Positions 7,863 through 16,252 of a DNA stretch of 64,000 bases are shown here, piece after piece (within the stretch, counting starts at the first letter, position 1; each line of letters starts with the position of its first letter). The position numbers were made by a program, and so were the translations under genes. Under the pieces are notes generated by a model. It saw only the letters and a list, made by a program, of their open reading frames with translations. It was not told the DNA's origin and made no database searches. Origin of the DNA: an uncultured Methanobrevibacter sp. (GTDB lineage Archaea; Methanobacteriota; Methanobacteria; Methanobacteriales; Methanobacteriaceae); the NCBI RefSeq assembly GCF_902764455.1, contig NZ_CACWVY010000016.1, positions 1 to 64,000 on the forward strand, given 5' to 3'.

Positions 7863-9923
7863 TTAAGAAATATTCTTTAATAATTTATCATTAAATTCTT
7901 TTAGTTCATTATTTTTAATAGTCAAATCTTCAATTTCTTTTTTTAATTTTTTTACTTCAATGTCTTTAAACTCAAGAGTGTTACTTAAATGCGCCCATTT
8001 TAATTTAATATTAATAATTTGCCCATTTTTTACCATTTTATCATAAAATAATGGCCTATCATGCCATACAACAACATTATCATCAATAATAGATTCACCA
8101 TCAATTTTTATATCTTGATACTCAATAAAAATAGGAATTCTATCACAAGTTTTATTCCTTAAATCGGTTGATCTAAAATTAAGTTTTAAATGTCCATCGT
8201 TTATGCATTCAAATGATAAATCTAAAATCCCCTTGTTACTTGTTAAAATTGAACCTACTCCCAAATTATCATTAAACCATTCTGGTTTAGAAACATCATA
8301 TAAACCACTAGATTTAAGGAACCTTATATCATTATTAGATTCTCCTTCATTTTTAATATCTATGCGGCAATTTGTCAATATGTTTAAAAGCCTTTCATAA
8401 TCTGTAATGAATTTAAACATGCTATTAACATTGAGTGGTTTCCATTTGACTTGAACATTAATAATTTGTCCATTTAGAACCTTTTTTTGGAAATTAAATG
8501 GATTGTCGTGCCAAGATACTCTACTTCCAGAAACTAAAATTTCATCATCAATAATTATTTCTGTATAATCAATATAAATTGGAATTCTATAACCCTTCCG
8601 ATCTGCATAATCTATTCCTCTAAAATCAAAGTTTATTGTTCCATCATTTACACATTTGAAAGATAATTCCAAACTACCAGTATTACTTTCCAGCACATGA
8701 CCTACTCCAATATCATTGTTAAACCAATCAGGAGCATAAAAATTCTGTAAAGGGTCAGTAGTCTCTATTAAAATAATATCATTGTCATTCGAACCTAAAT
8801 TTTTAATATCTATGCGACATTGCAAATATTTCTTTAAAAATTCATAATGTTTAGAATCAATATTATATTTGAAGTCATAATATTCATTAGGCCTTTCAAT
8901 AATCCAATTTAATATATTCAAATCATATTCATTAAGTAAAGAAGTATCTAACTCATTATTGTTTTTCATTAAATTAAACTGTTCAGACGTGCTTAACAAA
9001 AACTCTTTTTTAAATTCCAAACCAATTCTATCCATTGTGAAATGAAAATTGTGATATTTAGCATAAACAAATGCATCTAAAAAATCTTTTTTTATGCCTT
9101 CATCATCTAAAAAATTATTGATTAAATCATATTCAACATCCATAGCATAAATTTTAGTCTTATTACTTATAGAAGAATTAGGGTTGTCTTGTCTGTACAT
9201 ATAAAAAGCTTCTGGTATAAACATAACCTTTTCCCCATGGAAAAATGTTTTAAACCAAAAACCATTATCCTGATAAGATGCCCCGGGTGTTTCGGAATGG
9301 CGAATATTGTTTTTTCTCAAGAAATCAATATTATATAAACCAGTCCAAGTATTCATAAGAAGAGTATACATTTTATGATTTTCACGTGTGGAAAAAATTT
9401 TATTATAAAATTCTCCACTACAATCTATTTTTTGATACTCTTTAAGTATATTAGTATTATCTTCACCATAAAACTGATAAAAATCACTTTTAACAAAATC
9501 TAAATCATTTTTTTTAGCAACTGCATATAAAGTTTCAAACATTTTTGGTAAAATAAAATCATCACTTTCAACTATTGCAAAATATTCACCTGATGCCATG
9601 TCCATCCCCAAATTCATAGTATGGCCATATCCTGCATTATCTTTATTGATAATTTTTATCCTCTTATCTTTAGTTGCATATTCTTTTAGTATATCTAATG
9701 AAGAATCCGTAGAACCATCATTCACACATATAACTTCAAATTCTTTAAATGTTTGATTAAGAATACTATCTAAACATGCTCCAATATAATCTTCAACATT
9801 AAAAATAGGCACTACAACAGAAATTTTTATATTGCCCACATTCTCTTCAAAATTTATCAATTGATGTATTGTTACTTTATCATAGGTTTTCTTTTTTTCT
9901 TTCTCATAATCACCATATTTCAT
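7863..9923 (-). CDS. Family 2 glycosyltransferase with two recurring beta domains and a coiled coil
   Basis: The first gene of the minus-strand operon. The GT-A domain (about 30-290) has ISVVVPIFNVEDY, VNDGSTDSS, AGYGHTMNLG and VESDD. The acceptor region with YQDNGFWFKTFFHG and MYRQDNPNSS matches the enzyme at 5757-6737. Two copies of the WHD/NDG beta domain follow (about 364-497 and 515-646), then a C-terminal coiled coil (about 650-686). The architecture after the catalytic domain parallels that of the DUF6270 protein, so the beta domains are probably accessory, perhaps binding glycan. The start at 9923 has GGTG six bases upstream, whereas an in-frame codon at 9932 has none. No signal peptide is seen. 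Confidence 0.85.
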   Translation of the reverse strand: MKYGDYEKEKKKTYDKVTIHQLINFEENVGNIKISVVVPIFNVEDYIGACLDSILNQTFKEFEVICVNDGSTDSSLDILKEYATKDKRIKIINKDNAGYGHTMNLGMDMASGEYFAIVESDDFILPKMFETLYAVAKKNDLDFVKSDFYQFYGEDNTNILKEYQKIDCSGEFYNKIFSTRENHKMYTLLMNTWTGLYNIDFLRKNNIRHSETPGASYQDNGFWFKTFFHGEKVMFIPEAFYMYRQDNPNSSISNKTKIYAMDVEYDLINNFLDDEGIKKDFLDAFVYAKYHNFHFTMDRIGLEFKKEFLLSTSEQFNLMKNNNELDTSLLNEYDLNILNWIIERPNEYYDFKYNIDSKHYEFLKKYLQCRIDIKNLGSNDNDIILIETTDPLQNFYAPDWFNNDIGVGHVLESNTGSLELSFKCVNDGTINFDFRGIDYADRKGYRIPIYIDYTEIIIDDEILVSGSRVSWHDNPFNFQKKVLNGQIINVQVKWKPLNVNSMFKFITDYERLLNILTNCRIDIKNEGESNNDIRFLKSSGLYDVSKPEWFNDNLGVGSILTSNKGILDLSFECINDGHLKLNFRSTDLRNKTCDRIPIFIEYQDIKIDGESIIDDNVVVWHDRPLFYDKMVKNGQIINIKLKWAHLSNTLEFKDIEVKKLKKEIEDLTIKNNELKEFNDKLLKNIS
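7986..8381 (-). other. Recurring beta domain, copy D
   Basis: The second copy in the large glycosyltransferase. Landmarks are CRIDIKNEG, NNDIRF, WFNDNLGVG, CINDGHLKL, RIPIFIEY, VWHDRPL and NGQIINIKLKW. Confidence 0.8.
8434..8833 (-). other. Recurring beta domain, copy C
   Basis: The first copy in the large glycosyltransferase. Landmarks are CRIDIKNLG, DNDIILI, WFNNDIGVG, CVNDGTINF, RIPIYIDY, SWHDNPF and NGQIINVQVKWKPL. It ends just before copy D starts. Confidence 0.8.
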
Positions 9924-10187
9924 GAAAAGCACCGAAAATATTTAAACATAAAATATCTAATTAATAATTAATTTTAAGGTTTATCCTTTTTATTATAAAT
10001 TTATATGTATTTAATATAATATAAATTGTACATAAAATTCGAATATGATTTATATAGGATTTAATAATCACTTGAAATTTAAACATTTCCTAAAATAAGC
10101 AAATTCTTAATTAACACACAATTTTAATAATAATTTTATATATTTTAAAATAAATATAATTATTAATTAAAAAGTATAGGTTTTCCC
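9924..10187. promoter_or_regulatory. Divergent intergenic region between the two glycan clusters
   Basis: 264 bp of very AT-rich DNA separates the minus-strand operon (first gene 7863-9923) from the plus-strand cluster starting at 10188. Promoters for both directions must lie here. TATA-like runs occur at about 10001-10030 and at 10135-10143 (ttttatata). The latter is suitably placed upstream of 10188. No clear inverted repeat or operator was recognised. Confidence 0.55.
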
Positions 10188-11186
10188 ATGTCTACAGAAA
10201 CTAATAACATTAATATTTTGTTAGAAAAAATTGAAAAAATTACTAAACAAATGAAAAAATTTGAAGAGAATTCGAAAAATGAATATTCAGAAGTTTTTGA
10301 TAAATTAGAGGATTATGAAAATAAAATAAATTCCACAAATATTGAAATAAATAACCTTAAAGACATTATTGAAAAAAATAAAGAATATTTATTATTAGAA
10401 CTTGAAACTAGTACTGATAAAAATAAGCAAATCCAAATCGAAAATGAGCAAAAGTATTCTGATTTAATTGTTTTTCTAAAAAATGACGAGACTGATAAAA
10501 TTTTATCATTAAGTGAAGACATAGGGAAATATAAACACGAATTAAGTAAAAATAATGAATATATTAAAAATATGAAAAATAAAAATGATGATTTAAATAA
10601 TATTTTAGTTGAACGTGAAAACCAAATCAATTCCCTAACCGAACAAATAACCAACATCACAACAACAAAAGACACAGAAATAAACAAAATAACCGCAGAA
10701 AAAAACAATGAAATAAACAACCTAAAAAACACCATAAACAAACAAAAAAACCAAATCCAAACACAAAACGAACAAATAACCAACATCACAACAACAAAAG
10801 ACACAGAAATAAACAAAATATCCACAGAAAAAAACAATGAAATAAACAACCTAAAAAACACCATAAACGAACAAAAAAACCAAATCCAAACACAAAACGA
10901 ACAAATAACCAACATCACAACAACAAAAGACACAGAAATAAACAAAATTGTAGAAGAACATGAAACACATATAAAAACTATAAATAATGATTTGAATAAC
11001 TTAAAATCAAAATTAAAACAAAAAGAAAGTCAAAATAAAGATTTAAATAATGAAATAAATATAATTAAATTAAGTCTTGAAGAAAAAAATAAACAGATTA
11101 AATCTCTAAAAGAAGAAATTAAAATTTTAAATTCAACTATTGAAGAGCAAGATAAAACTATTGACTCATTTAAAATTGGTGATTAA
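10188..11186 (+). CDS. Cytoplasmic coiled-coil protein with 43-residue tandem repeats
   Basis: A 332-residue, highly charged and almost wholly helical protein rich in Lys, Glu, Asn and Ile, with no signal peptide, membrane segment or enzyme domain. Residues about 152-253 contain 2.4 copies of a 43-residue repeat beginning EQITNITTTKDTEINKI, nearly identical at the DNA level. The rest is diverged heptad-like sequence. It ends with TAA directly followed by the ATG of the next gene, so the two are translated together. Its place at the head of a glycosyltransferase cluster, beside other proteins with coiled-coil parts, suggests a scaffold for the enzymes; this is inference. Confidence 0.75.
   Translation: MSTETNNINILLEKIEKITKQMKKFEENSKNEYSEVFDKLEDYENKINSTNIEINNLKDIIEKNKEYLLLELETSTDKNKQIQIENEQKYSDLIVFLKNDETDKILSLSEDIGKYKHELSKNNEYIKNMKNKNDDLNNILVERENQINSLTEQITNITTTKDTEINKITAEKNNEINNLKNTINKQKNQIQTQNEQITNITTTKDTEINKISTEKNNEINNLKNTINEQKNQIQTQNEQITNITTTKDTEINKIVEEHETHIKTINNDLNNLKSKLKQKESQNKDLNNEINIIKLSLEEKNKQIKSLKEEIKILNSTIEEQDKTIDSFKIGD
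10641..10945 (+). repeat. 129-bp in-frame tandem repeat, about 2.4 copies
   Basis: Copies start at 10641, 10770 and 10899 (period 129 bp = 43 codons) and are almost identical. The plus strand here is made mostly of A and C, with AAC, ATC and ACC codons, while flanking codons of the same gene use AAT and ATT. The repeat block therefore differs in composition from the rest of its gene. Confidence 0.9.
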
Positions 11187-13053
11187 ATGAATAATTTTTA
11201 TAATATCGATGCAATTTCTAAAATATTAAAAGTATTTAAAGTCGATAATGCAATTATTTCAGGAATAAAAGATGAAAATCTAATTAATAATATTCTTAAG
11301 TATGATGCATCATTTACACAGATTAACACCAGAAATCCTAATTGTATTTCTGACACCCCACTCAATGCACTTCAAAAATTTGAAAATTATGATGCAATAT
11401 TTATTGATGATGATCCTAATTGGTATACTCTCATTAACGAATTAAAAATCATTAAAAATACAAACCATGAATTTCCATTAGTATTTATTTGTAATAATAA
11501 CTTCCCCAACAAGAGACGAGATTCATATTTAAATCCAGATAACATCCCTGCTAATTTTAGGCAGGAATATACTAATAAGTTAACAATTAGTTTTAATAAT
11601 GAAAAAATTACCATTAGTGACGGATTTTATCATGCCTGTGATGAAAATACATCTAAAAATGGAGTATCAACTGCAATAGAAGATTTTTTAGATGAAAATT
11701 CACATATTGGAACTATGAAAATTAATTTTATTAAAGAAATATGTATTTTATACCCTAAATCACAAATTAATCAAAAAAGAATTAAAATTATTGAAAAAAA
11801 CATCCAAACCTATAAAAATAATGACATCAATATCTCCGATAAATTAATTGAAAACGAAATACTAATTTCATATATTAACAAATATGAACTATTTGATGAC
11901 AATTTAATTGATATGGACTCTGAAATATCAAAAAAAGATAGTATTATAAAAGATTATGAAACAAAAATTAGACATCAAACTAATCAAATAAATTTAAATG
12001 ATTCCAAAATTAGTGGATTTGAAAGCAATTTAAGTTTAAAAGAATCACAAATAAAAAATATTGAATCAAAATTAGTTAATAAAGATAAAAAAATTCAGGA
12101 TTTACAAAATCAACTAAAAACAACAAAATCCGACTTAAACACAATAGAACAAGAATCACACAACAAAATCAACACACTTGAAAATCAACTAAAAACAGCA
12201 AATTCCAACTTAGACTCACTAGAACAAGAATCACACAACAAAAAAAACAGCAAATTCCAACTTAGACTCACTAGAACAAGAATCACACAACAAAATCAAC
12301 ACACTTGAAAATCAACTAAAAACAGCAAATTCCGACTTTGATTTTTTAACTCAAAAAATTAATGAAACCGCAGATGAATTTTTAGAAAGAAAGTCATATT
12401 ATAATGATAAAATCAACTCATTAAATAATGAAATTAAACAAAATAAAATAGATTTTAAAAATACTGAAAATGAATTAAATAAACAGATTAAAACTAAAGA
12501 TAATGAAATTAATGAATTAAAAAATTATTTAACAAAAAAAGATAATGACCTTACAAATCAAATAAACATTAGTAATGATCAAATAAAAGCTAAACAACAA
12601 GAATTGGATGCTGAAAAAAAGCAGTTAAGCACATTAAAACGTTCATATAGAAAAAATTTATCTAAATTAGATAATGAAAGATACTGCATAAATTGTTTAA
12701 AAGAAGAAATAAGCAATAATAAAACAGAAATTGAATATCTTAAAAACAATAGCCTTACTAAAAAGATTTTAAGTCCAATAGGATATTTATATTTAATTAT
12801 TAAATCAAAACCTAAAGAGATTTCACTGAATATTAACCTATATCAAACTTTAAAAAATAGTAAATGTTTTGATGTTGGATTTTACTTACATAATAATAAA
12901 GATTTAATCAATAGTAAATGGTGCAAATACTTTTCACCAGAACTACATTATATTTGTAATGGGTTTGAAGAAGATAGAACATTTAATAAAAAATATTTCA
13001 ATAGAAATTCTAAAAAAGAGTTATTAGACTATCTATTAAATTGTGATAAATGA
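11187..13053 (+). pseudogene. Coiled-coil protein with FDxxFYL...HY C-terminal motif, split by a 23-bp deletion
   Basis: Two open stretches, 11187-12308 and a frame running from about 12250 to 13053, are one gene broken inside a 75-bp tandem repeat. Restoring 23 missing bases at the A-run 12240-12247 would give one product of about 629 residues. The N-terminal ~230 residues include DAIFIDDDPNWYT, reminiscent of the late part of a Rossmann-type methyltransferase domain, but no SAM-binding loop is visible. A long coiled coil follows. The C-terminal end (FDVGFYLHNN...LHYICNGFEEDRTFN) matches the FDxxYYLxxNPD..HYL..G..EGR motif attached to many bacterial polysaccharide glycosyltransferases. The final TGA overlaps the ATG of the next gene. 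It is either a true null, a switchable allele or an assembly error. The upstream fragment alone would give a 373-residue protein. Confidence 0.8.
12111..12345 (+). repeat. 75-bp tandem repeat with an internal 23-bp deletion
   Basis: Units starting caactaaaaaca lie at 12111, 12186 and 12313. The last gap is 127 bp (150 minus 23), so one unit has lost 23 bp. The junction is a run of eight A at 12240-12247, and the two ends of the missing segment both lie in A-rich stretches, as expected for slippage. The encoded unit is 25 residues. Confidence 0.88.
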
Positions 13054-14465
13054 TTTTTATGATTTCAATTATTATACCAATGTTTAACCAAGAAAATTGC
13101 ATTAATATTTGTTTAAATAGTTTAATAAAACAATCCTATAAAAATTTTGAAGTAATATGCATTGATGATGCATCCACAGACAATACAGTAAAAATTTTAG
13201 AGTATTTCTCAAAAAAAGATTCAAGAATAAAAATTTATAAAAATAAAACAAGAAAAGGTGAAGAATATTGTAAAAATAAAGGATTAGAAACTTCAAAAGG
13301 AGAAAATGTAATCTTTTTAAATGCTAATGAATGGTTAAGTTTTAATACATTAGATTTACTTTCACAGGAATCCGAACACATTATAGAAAAAAATTCATCT
13401 AATAAAATTTCAAATTTTAGAAAAGAGACCCCTAACTTAAAACATAAAAATGAAATAGAACATTACAAAACAAATATTCAAAAAATAAAAGATGACAAAA
13501 CAAAAATACAAAAAAAATTAGCTAAATTCACAAAACCTGAAATTTTCAATAAAATTAAAAATAATGATTATACTAATTTAACAATTGCTATTAAATCCCC
13601 CCATCCCGAAGGAACAACCCACTGGGGAGAATTATTTTTCTCAAATGCTATTAAAAAATCATTTGAAAAGTTTGGATTTAATGTTATCATCCAAGAAAGA
13701 GAACATTGGTATGATGAAAAAGATATTGATATTGCATTAGTTTTAAGAGGCGAATTAGAATATGAACCAGATTATTCTAATCTCAATATTATGTGGAATA
13801 TTTCCCACCCCAAATCAATTTTAAAAGAAGAATATGAAAAATATGATTATGTATTTATTTCTTCAAATAAATATGTTGATAAACTTAAAAATAAAGTAAA
13901 TACTAATGTGCATGCATTATTGCAATGTACTGATCCAGATGTATTTTATCCTGAAAAAGATAAATATTTTTCAGATGAAATATTATTTGTAGGAGTTACA
14001 AGAGGGGTTTATAGAGAAATCGTTAAAGATATCTTAAAAACAAAACATGATGTTTCCATTTATGGAATGGGATGGGAAGAATTCATTGATGAAAAATATG
14101 TTAAAGGTTATTTTATTCCAAATGATGAATTGCATAAATATTACTCTTCTTGCAAAATACTTTTAAATGACCATTGGGACGATATGCGTGATGAAGATTT
14201 CCCATCTAATAGACTATTTGATGCATTATCATGTGGAACATTTGTTATATCAGATAATATTCCATCCGCTAAGACTTTATTTGAAGGAGGAATTGTAACT
14301 TATGACAATGTAAATGATTTAAATAATAAAATTAATTATTATCTAGAACATGAAGATGAAAGAATTAAAATTGCTAAAAAAGGTCAGAAAATAGTTTTAG
14401 AGAATCATACATTTGATAATAGAATTATTGAAATTATATCAGTAATAAAAGAAAATAACCCCTAA
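13050..14465 (+). CDS. Fusion of a partial family 2 glycosyltransferase and a CgeB-like GT-B glycosyltransferase
   Basis: Residues 1-105 are the N-terminal half of a GT-A domain (ISIIIPMFNQENC, IDDASTDNT). It stops soon after the metal site, which reads FLNANEW instead of a DXD. A charged helical linker (about 125-175) follows. The C-terminal ~290 residues resemble Glyco_trans_1_2 (CgeB-like) GT-B enzymes: SPHPEGTTHWGELFFSNA, NISHPKS, LQCTDPDVFYP, YGMGWEEF, LNDHWDDMRDEDFPSNR and FDALSCGTFVISD. The GT-B part is probably the active one, and the GT-A remnant may only bind. The ATG at 13050 overlaps the stop of the preceding gene, so translation is coupled; an ATG at 13059 is an alternative. Confidence 0.82.
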   Translation: MIFMISIIIPMFNQENCINICLNSLIKQSYKNFEVICIDDASTDNTVKILEYFSKKDSRIKIYKNKTRKGEEYCKNKGLETSKGENVIFLNANEWLSFNTLDLLSQESEHIIEKNSSNKISNFRKETPNLKHKNEIEHYKTNIQKIKDDKTKIQKKLAKFTKPEIFNKIKNNDYTNLTIAIKSPHPEGTTHWGELFFSNAIKKSFEKFGFNVIIQEREHWYDEKDIDIALVLRGELEYEPDYSNLNIMWNISHPKSILKEEYEKYDYVFISSNKYVDKLKNKVNTNVHALLQCTDPDVFYPEKDKYFSDEILFVGVTRGVYREIVKDILKTKHDVSIYGMGWEEFIDEKYVKGYFIPNDELHKYYSSCKILLNDHWDDMRDEDFPSNRLFDALSCGTFVISDNIPSAKTLFEGGIVTYDNVNDLNNKINYYLEHEDERIKIAKKGQKIVLENHTFDNRIIEIISVIKENNP

Positions 14466-14797
14466 ACAAATGAATTTTAACTTAGATAATTATATTTATT
14501 TCTATCATTTAAACTTAATATATTAAATTAAATAAAAATAATTAAAATATATGGGCTTGTTTTTAATTTAAAGAGTTTTAAATGGAAAAAATAGTCCTAA
14601 TTAAAGAAAATTCTCAATATTTTTTCCAGAACAAAATAAAAATAAATACTAATTTTATTGCCATATAGAAAAAATAAGTAAAATTATTAAATTAATACTA
14701 TAACAAACCATATAATAAAATGATTTAAATATTTTTAAAATATATAAAATATAATATAATATTAAAATTATTATTAAATGGATTTGGAGAAATATTT
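14466..14797 (+). other. AT-rich intergenic region, 332 bp
   Basis: No gene or structured RNA was recognised. It must hold the promoter of the block starting at 14798. TATA-like runs lie at about 14735-14765, and a GGAGA precedes the next ATG. Confidence 0.5.
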
Positions 14798-15409
14798 ATG
14801 CATAAAAATTCACATTCAAAAATGGAATGGTTTAAAAATACTTATTTAAACATTACAAATAAATTAGACATCCTTGATGTAGGGTCATTAGATGGTAAAG
14901 GAAACTACAATTATTCGGATATTTTTGATGAAGAAAATTGGACATATACCGGTTTAGATTTTAAAGATGGTAACAATGTAGACATTGTTGTAACTGATAT
15001 TTATAACTGGTTTGAAATAGAAGACAACAGTTATGATGTAATCATTTCAGGACAATTATTTGAACACCTAGAATTTTTCTGGCTTACAATGTCTCAAATT
15101 GAAAGAGTTTTAAAACCTGGAGGATATGTTTGTATTATTGTACCATCAGCAGGTCCAAGACATGGGGGAAACACACCTAATTGTTACCTTTTCTATGAAG
15201 ACGGAATGAAAGCACTTGCAAAATATGTTGATTTGAATGTTCTTCATGCATCTGTAGATGAGAGGGAAGAAGCAGCACCTTGGAATGATGCGTGTTTAGT
15301 AGCACAAAAAGCAGGGACTTATGCGAATAATGACACTAAAGAACTTGAAAATCGAATGAACAATTTAGAAAAAAAATTAGACACTATTTTGGATGCCATT
15401 AATAAATAA
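14798..15409 (+). CDS. SAM-dependent methyltransferase (Methyltransf_11-like), paralogue 1
   Basis: A class I methyltransferase of 203 residues. The SAM-binding loop is ILDVGSLDGKGNYNY, the second acidic strand is YTGLDFKDG, and NSYDVIISGQLFEHLE and RVLKPGGYVCIIVPSAG are the later family motifs. The C-terminal 30 residues form a short coiled coil (ELENRMNNLEKKLDTIL). It probably methylates a sugar or glycan end. It is strongly similar to the protein at 26278-26877, including the HKNSHSKMEWFKNTYLN opening and the coiled-coil tail. GGAGA seven bases upstream supports the start. The next gene begins 9 bp later. Confidence 0.87.
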   Translation: MHKNSHSKMEWFKNTYLNITNKLDILDVGSLDGKGNYNYSDIFDEENWTYTGLDFKDGNNVDIVVTDIYNWFEIEDNSYDVIISGQLFEHLEFFWLTMSQIERVLKPGGYVCIIVPSAGPRHGGNTPNCYLFYEDGMKALAKYVDLNVLHASVDEREEAAPWNDACLVAQKAGTYANNDTKELENRMNNLEKKLDTILDAINK

Positions 15410-15418
15410 GATGATTAT

Positions 15419-16231
15419 ATGGAAACTGTAAACTCTCAAAAAGATATTGAAAATTTAGATAAAAATAGAATTGAAGGAAATCCTATAATTACTAATTCCA
15501 CCATCACATTTAAAGGTAATAATAACATATTATACTGTGAAGGTAATGTAAAACTTAATAATGCAAAATTTGCATTTGAAGGAAGCAATTCAATTGTTTA
15601 TCTTTCATCATCAATGAACTCACAGTATTCATTTACTTTAGTAATATACAATGATTCTACATTTTTCATTGGAAGAGAAGGAAATATGTCTTCTCCAGTC
15701 AATATTAACATCCAAGAAAATCAAAATGTAATTATTGGTGCGGATTGTAGTCTTTCAAGTGGAGTAAATATCAGAACTGCAGACATCCATCCAATTTATG
15801 ACAACCAAACAAAACAAAGAATTAACTTTGCTCAAAGTGTTTTTATTGGAGACCATGTTTGGATTGGACATTTAGCTTACATTTCTAGAGGAGTTAAAAT
15901 AGGTTCAGGTGCAATTGTAGAGAATAATTCATTTATTCCCCATAATGCAAAAATTCGTTCAAATTCATTGGTTGTTGGAAATCCAGCTAAAATCGAAAAA
16001 CAAAATGTTTTTTATACAAAAGAATTTTTAGGATATCATCGAGCGGAAGATTCCCTAAATACCCATGAGTATAAAAGTGACGTTTTCATATATGAATTTG
16101 TTAATAAAGAAACATTAAATATGAATCAGATTGATAAAATTTTAAAAGAATTGGATATTAATTCTAGACTAGAATTTATCCAAAAATTATTTGTCAGAAA
16201 TAAACGTAAAAATAGATTCACAATTAACTAA
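15419..16231 (+). CDS. Left-handed beta-helix (hexapeptide) acyltransferase
   Basis: Hexapeptide-type transferase of the LacA/WbbJ kind, probably acetylating a sugar of the surface glycan with acetyl-CoA. The N-terminal ~100 residues form an irregular beta-helix. The catalytic part has VIIGADCSLSSGVNIRTAD.H, with the His expected of the active site, VFIGDHVWIGHLAYISRGVKIG, IVENNSF and LVVGNPAKI. About 65 helical residues follow. Nothing indicates export. It follows the methyltransferase by 9 bp and precedes glf by 21 bp, so it is probably in one transcription unit. The acceptor is unknown. Confidence 0.87.
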   Translation: METVNSQKDIENLDKNRIEGNPIITNSTITFKGNNNILYCEGNVKLNNAKFAFEGSNSIVYLSSSMNSQYSFTLVIYNDSTFFIGREGNMSSPVNINIQENQNVIIGADCSLSSGVNIRTADIHPIYDNQTKQRINFAQSVFIGDHVWIGHLAYISRGVKIGSGAIVENNSFIPHNAKIRSNSLVVGNPAKIEKQNVFYTKEFLGYHRAEDSLNTHEYKSDVFIYEFVNKETLNMNQIDKILKELDINSRLEFIQKLFVRNKRKNRFTIN

Positions 16232-16252
16232 AAAAAATAATGAGTGTTTTAA

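Noticed and set aside
10313-10945. Long open frame on the minus strand across the 129-bp repeats
   Set aside because: It is the antisense of the coiled-coil gene. Repetitive A/C-rich sequence keeps that frame open, and the product (Phe/Val/Ile-rich repeats) has no start signal.
10641-12345. Regular repeats considered as a CRISPR array
   Set aside because: The units are contiguous tandem copies within reading frames, with no unique spacers. The same holds for 45867-45989.
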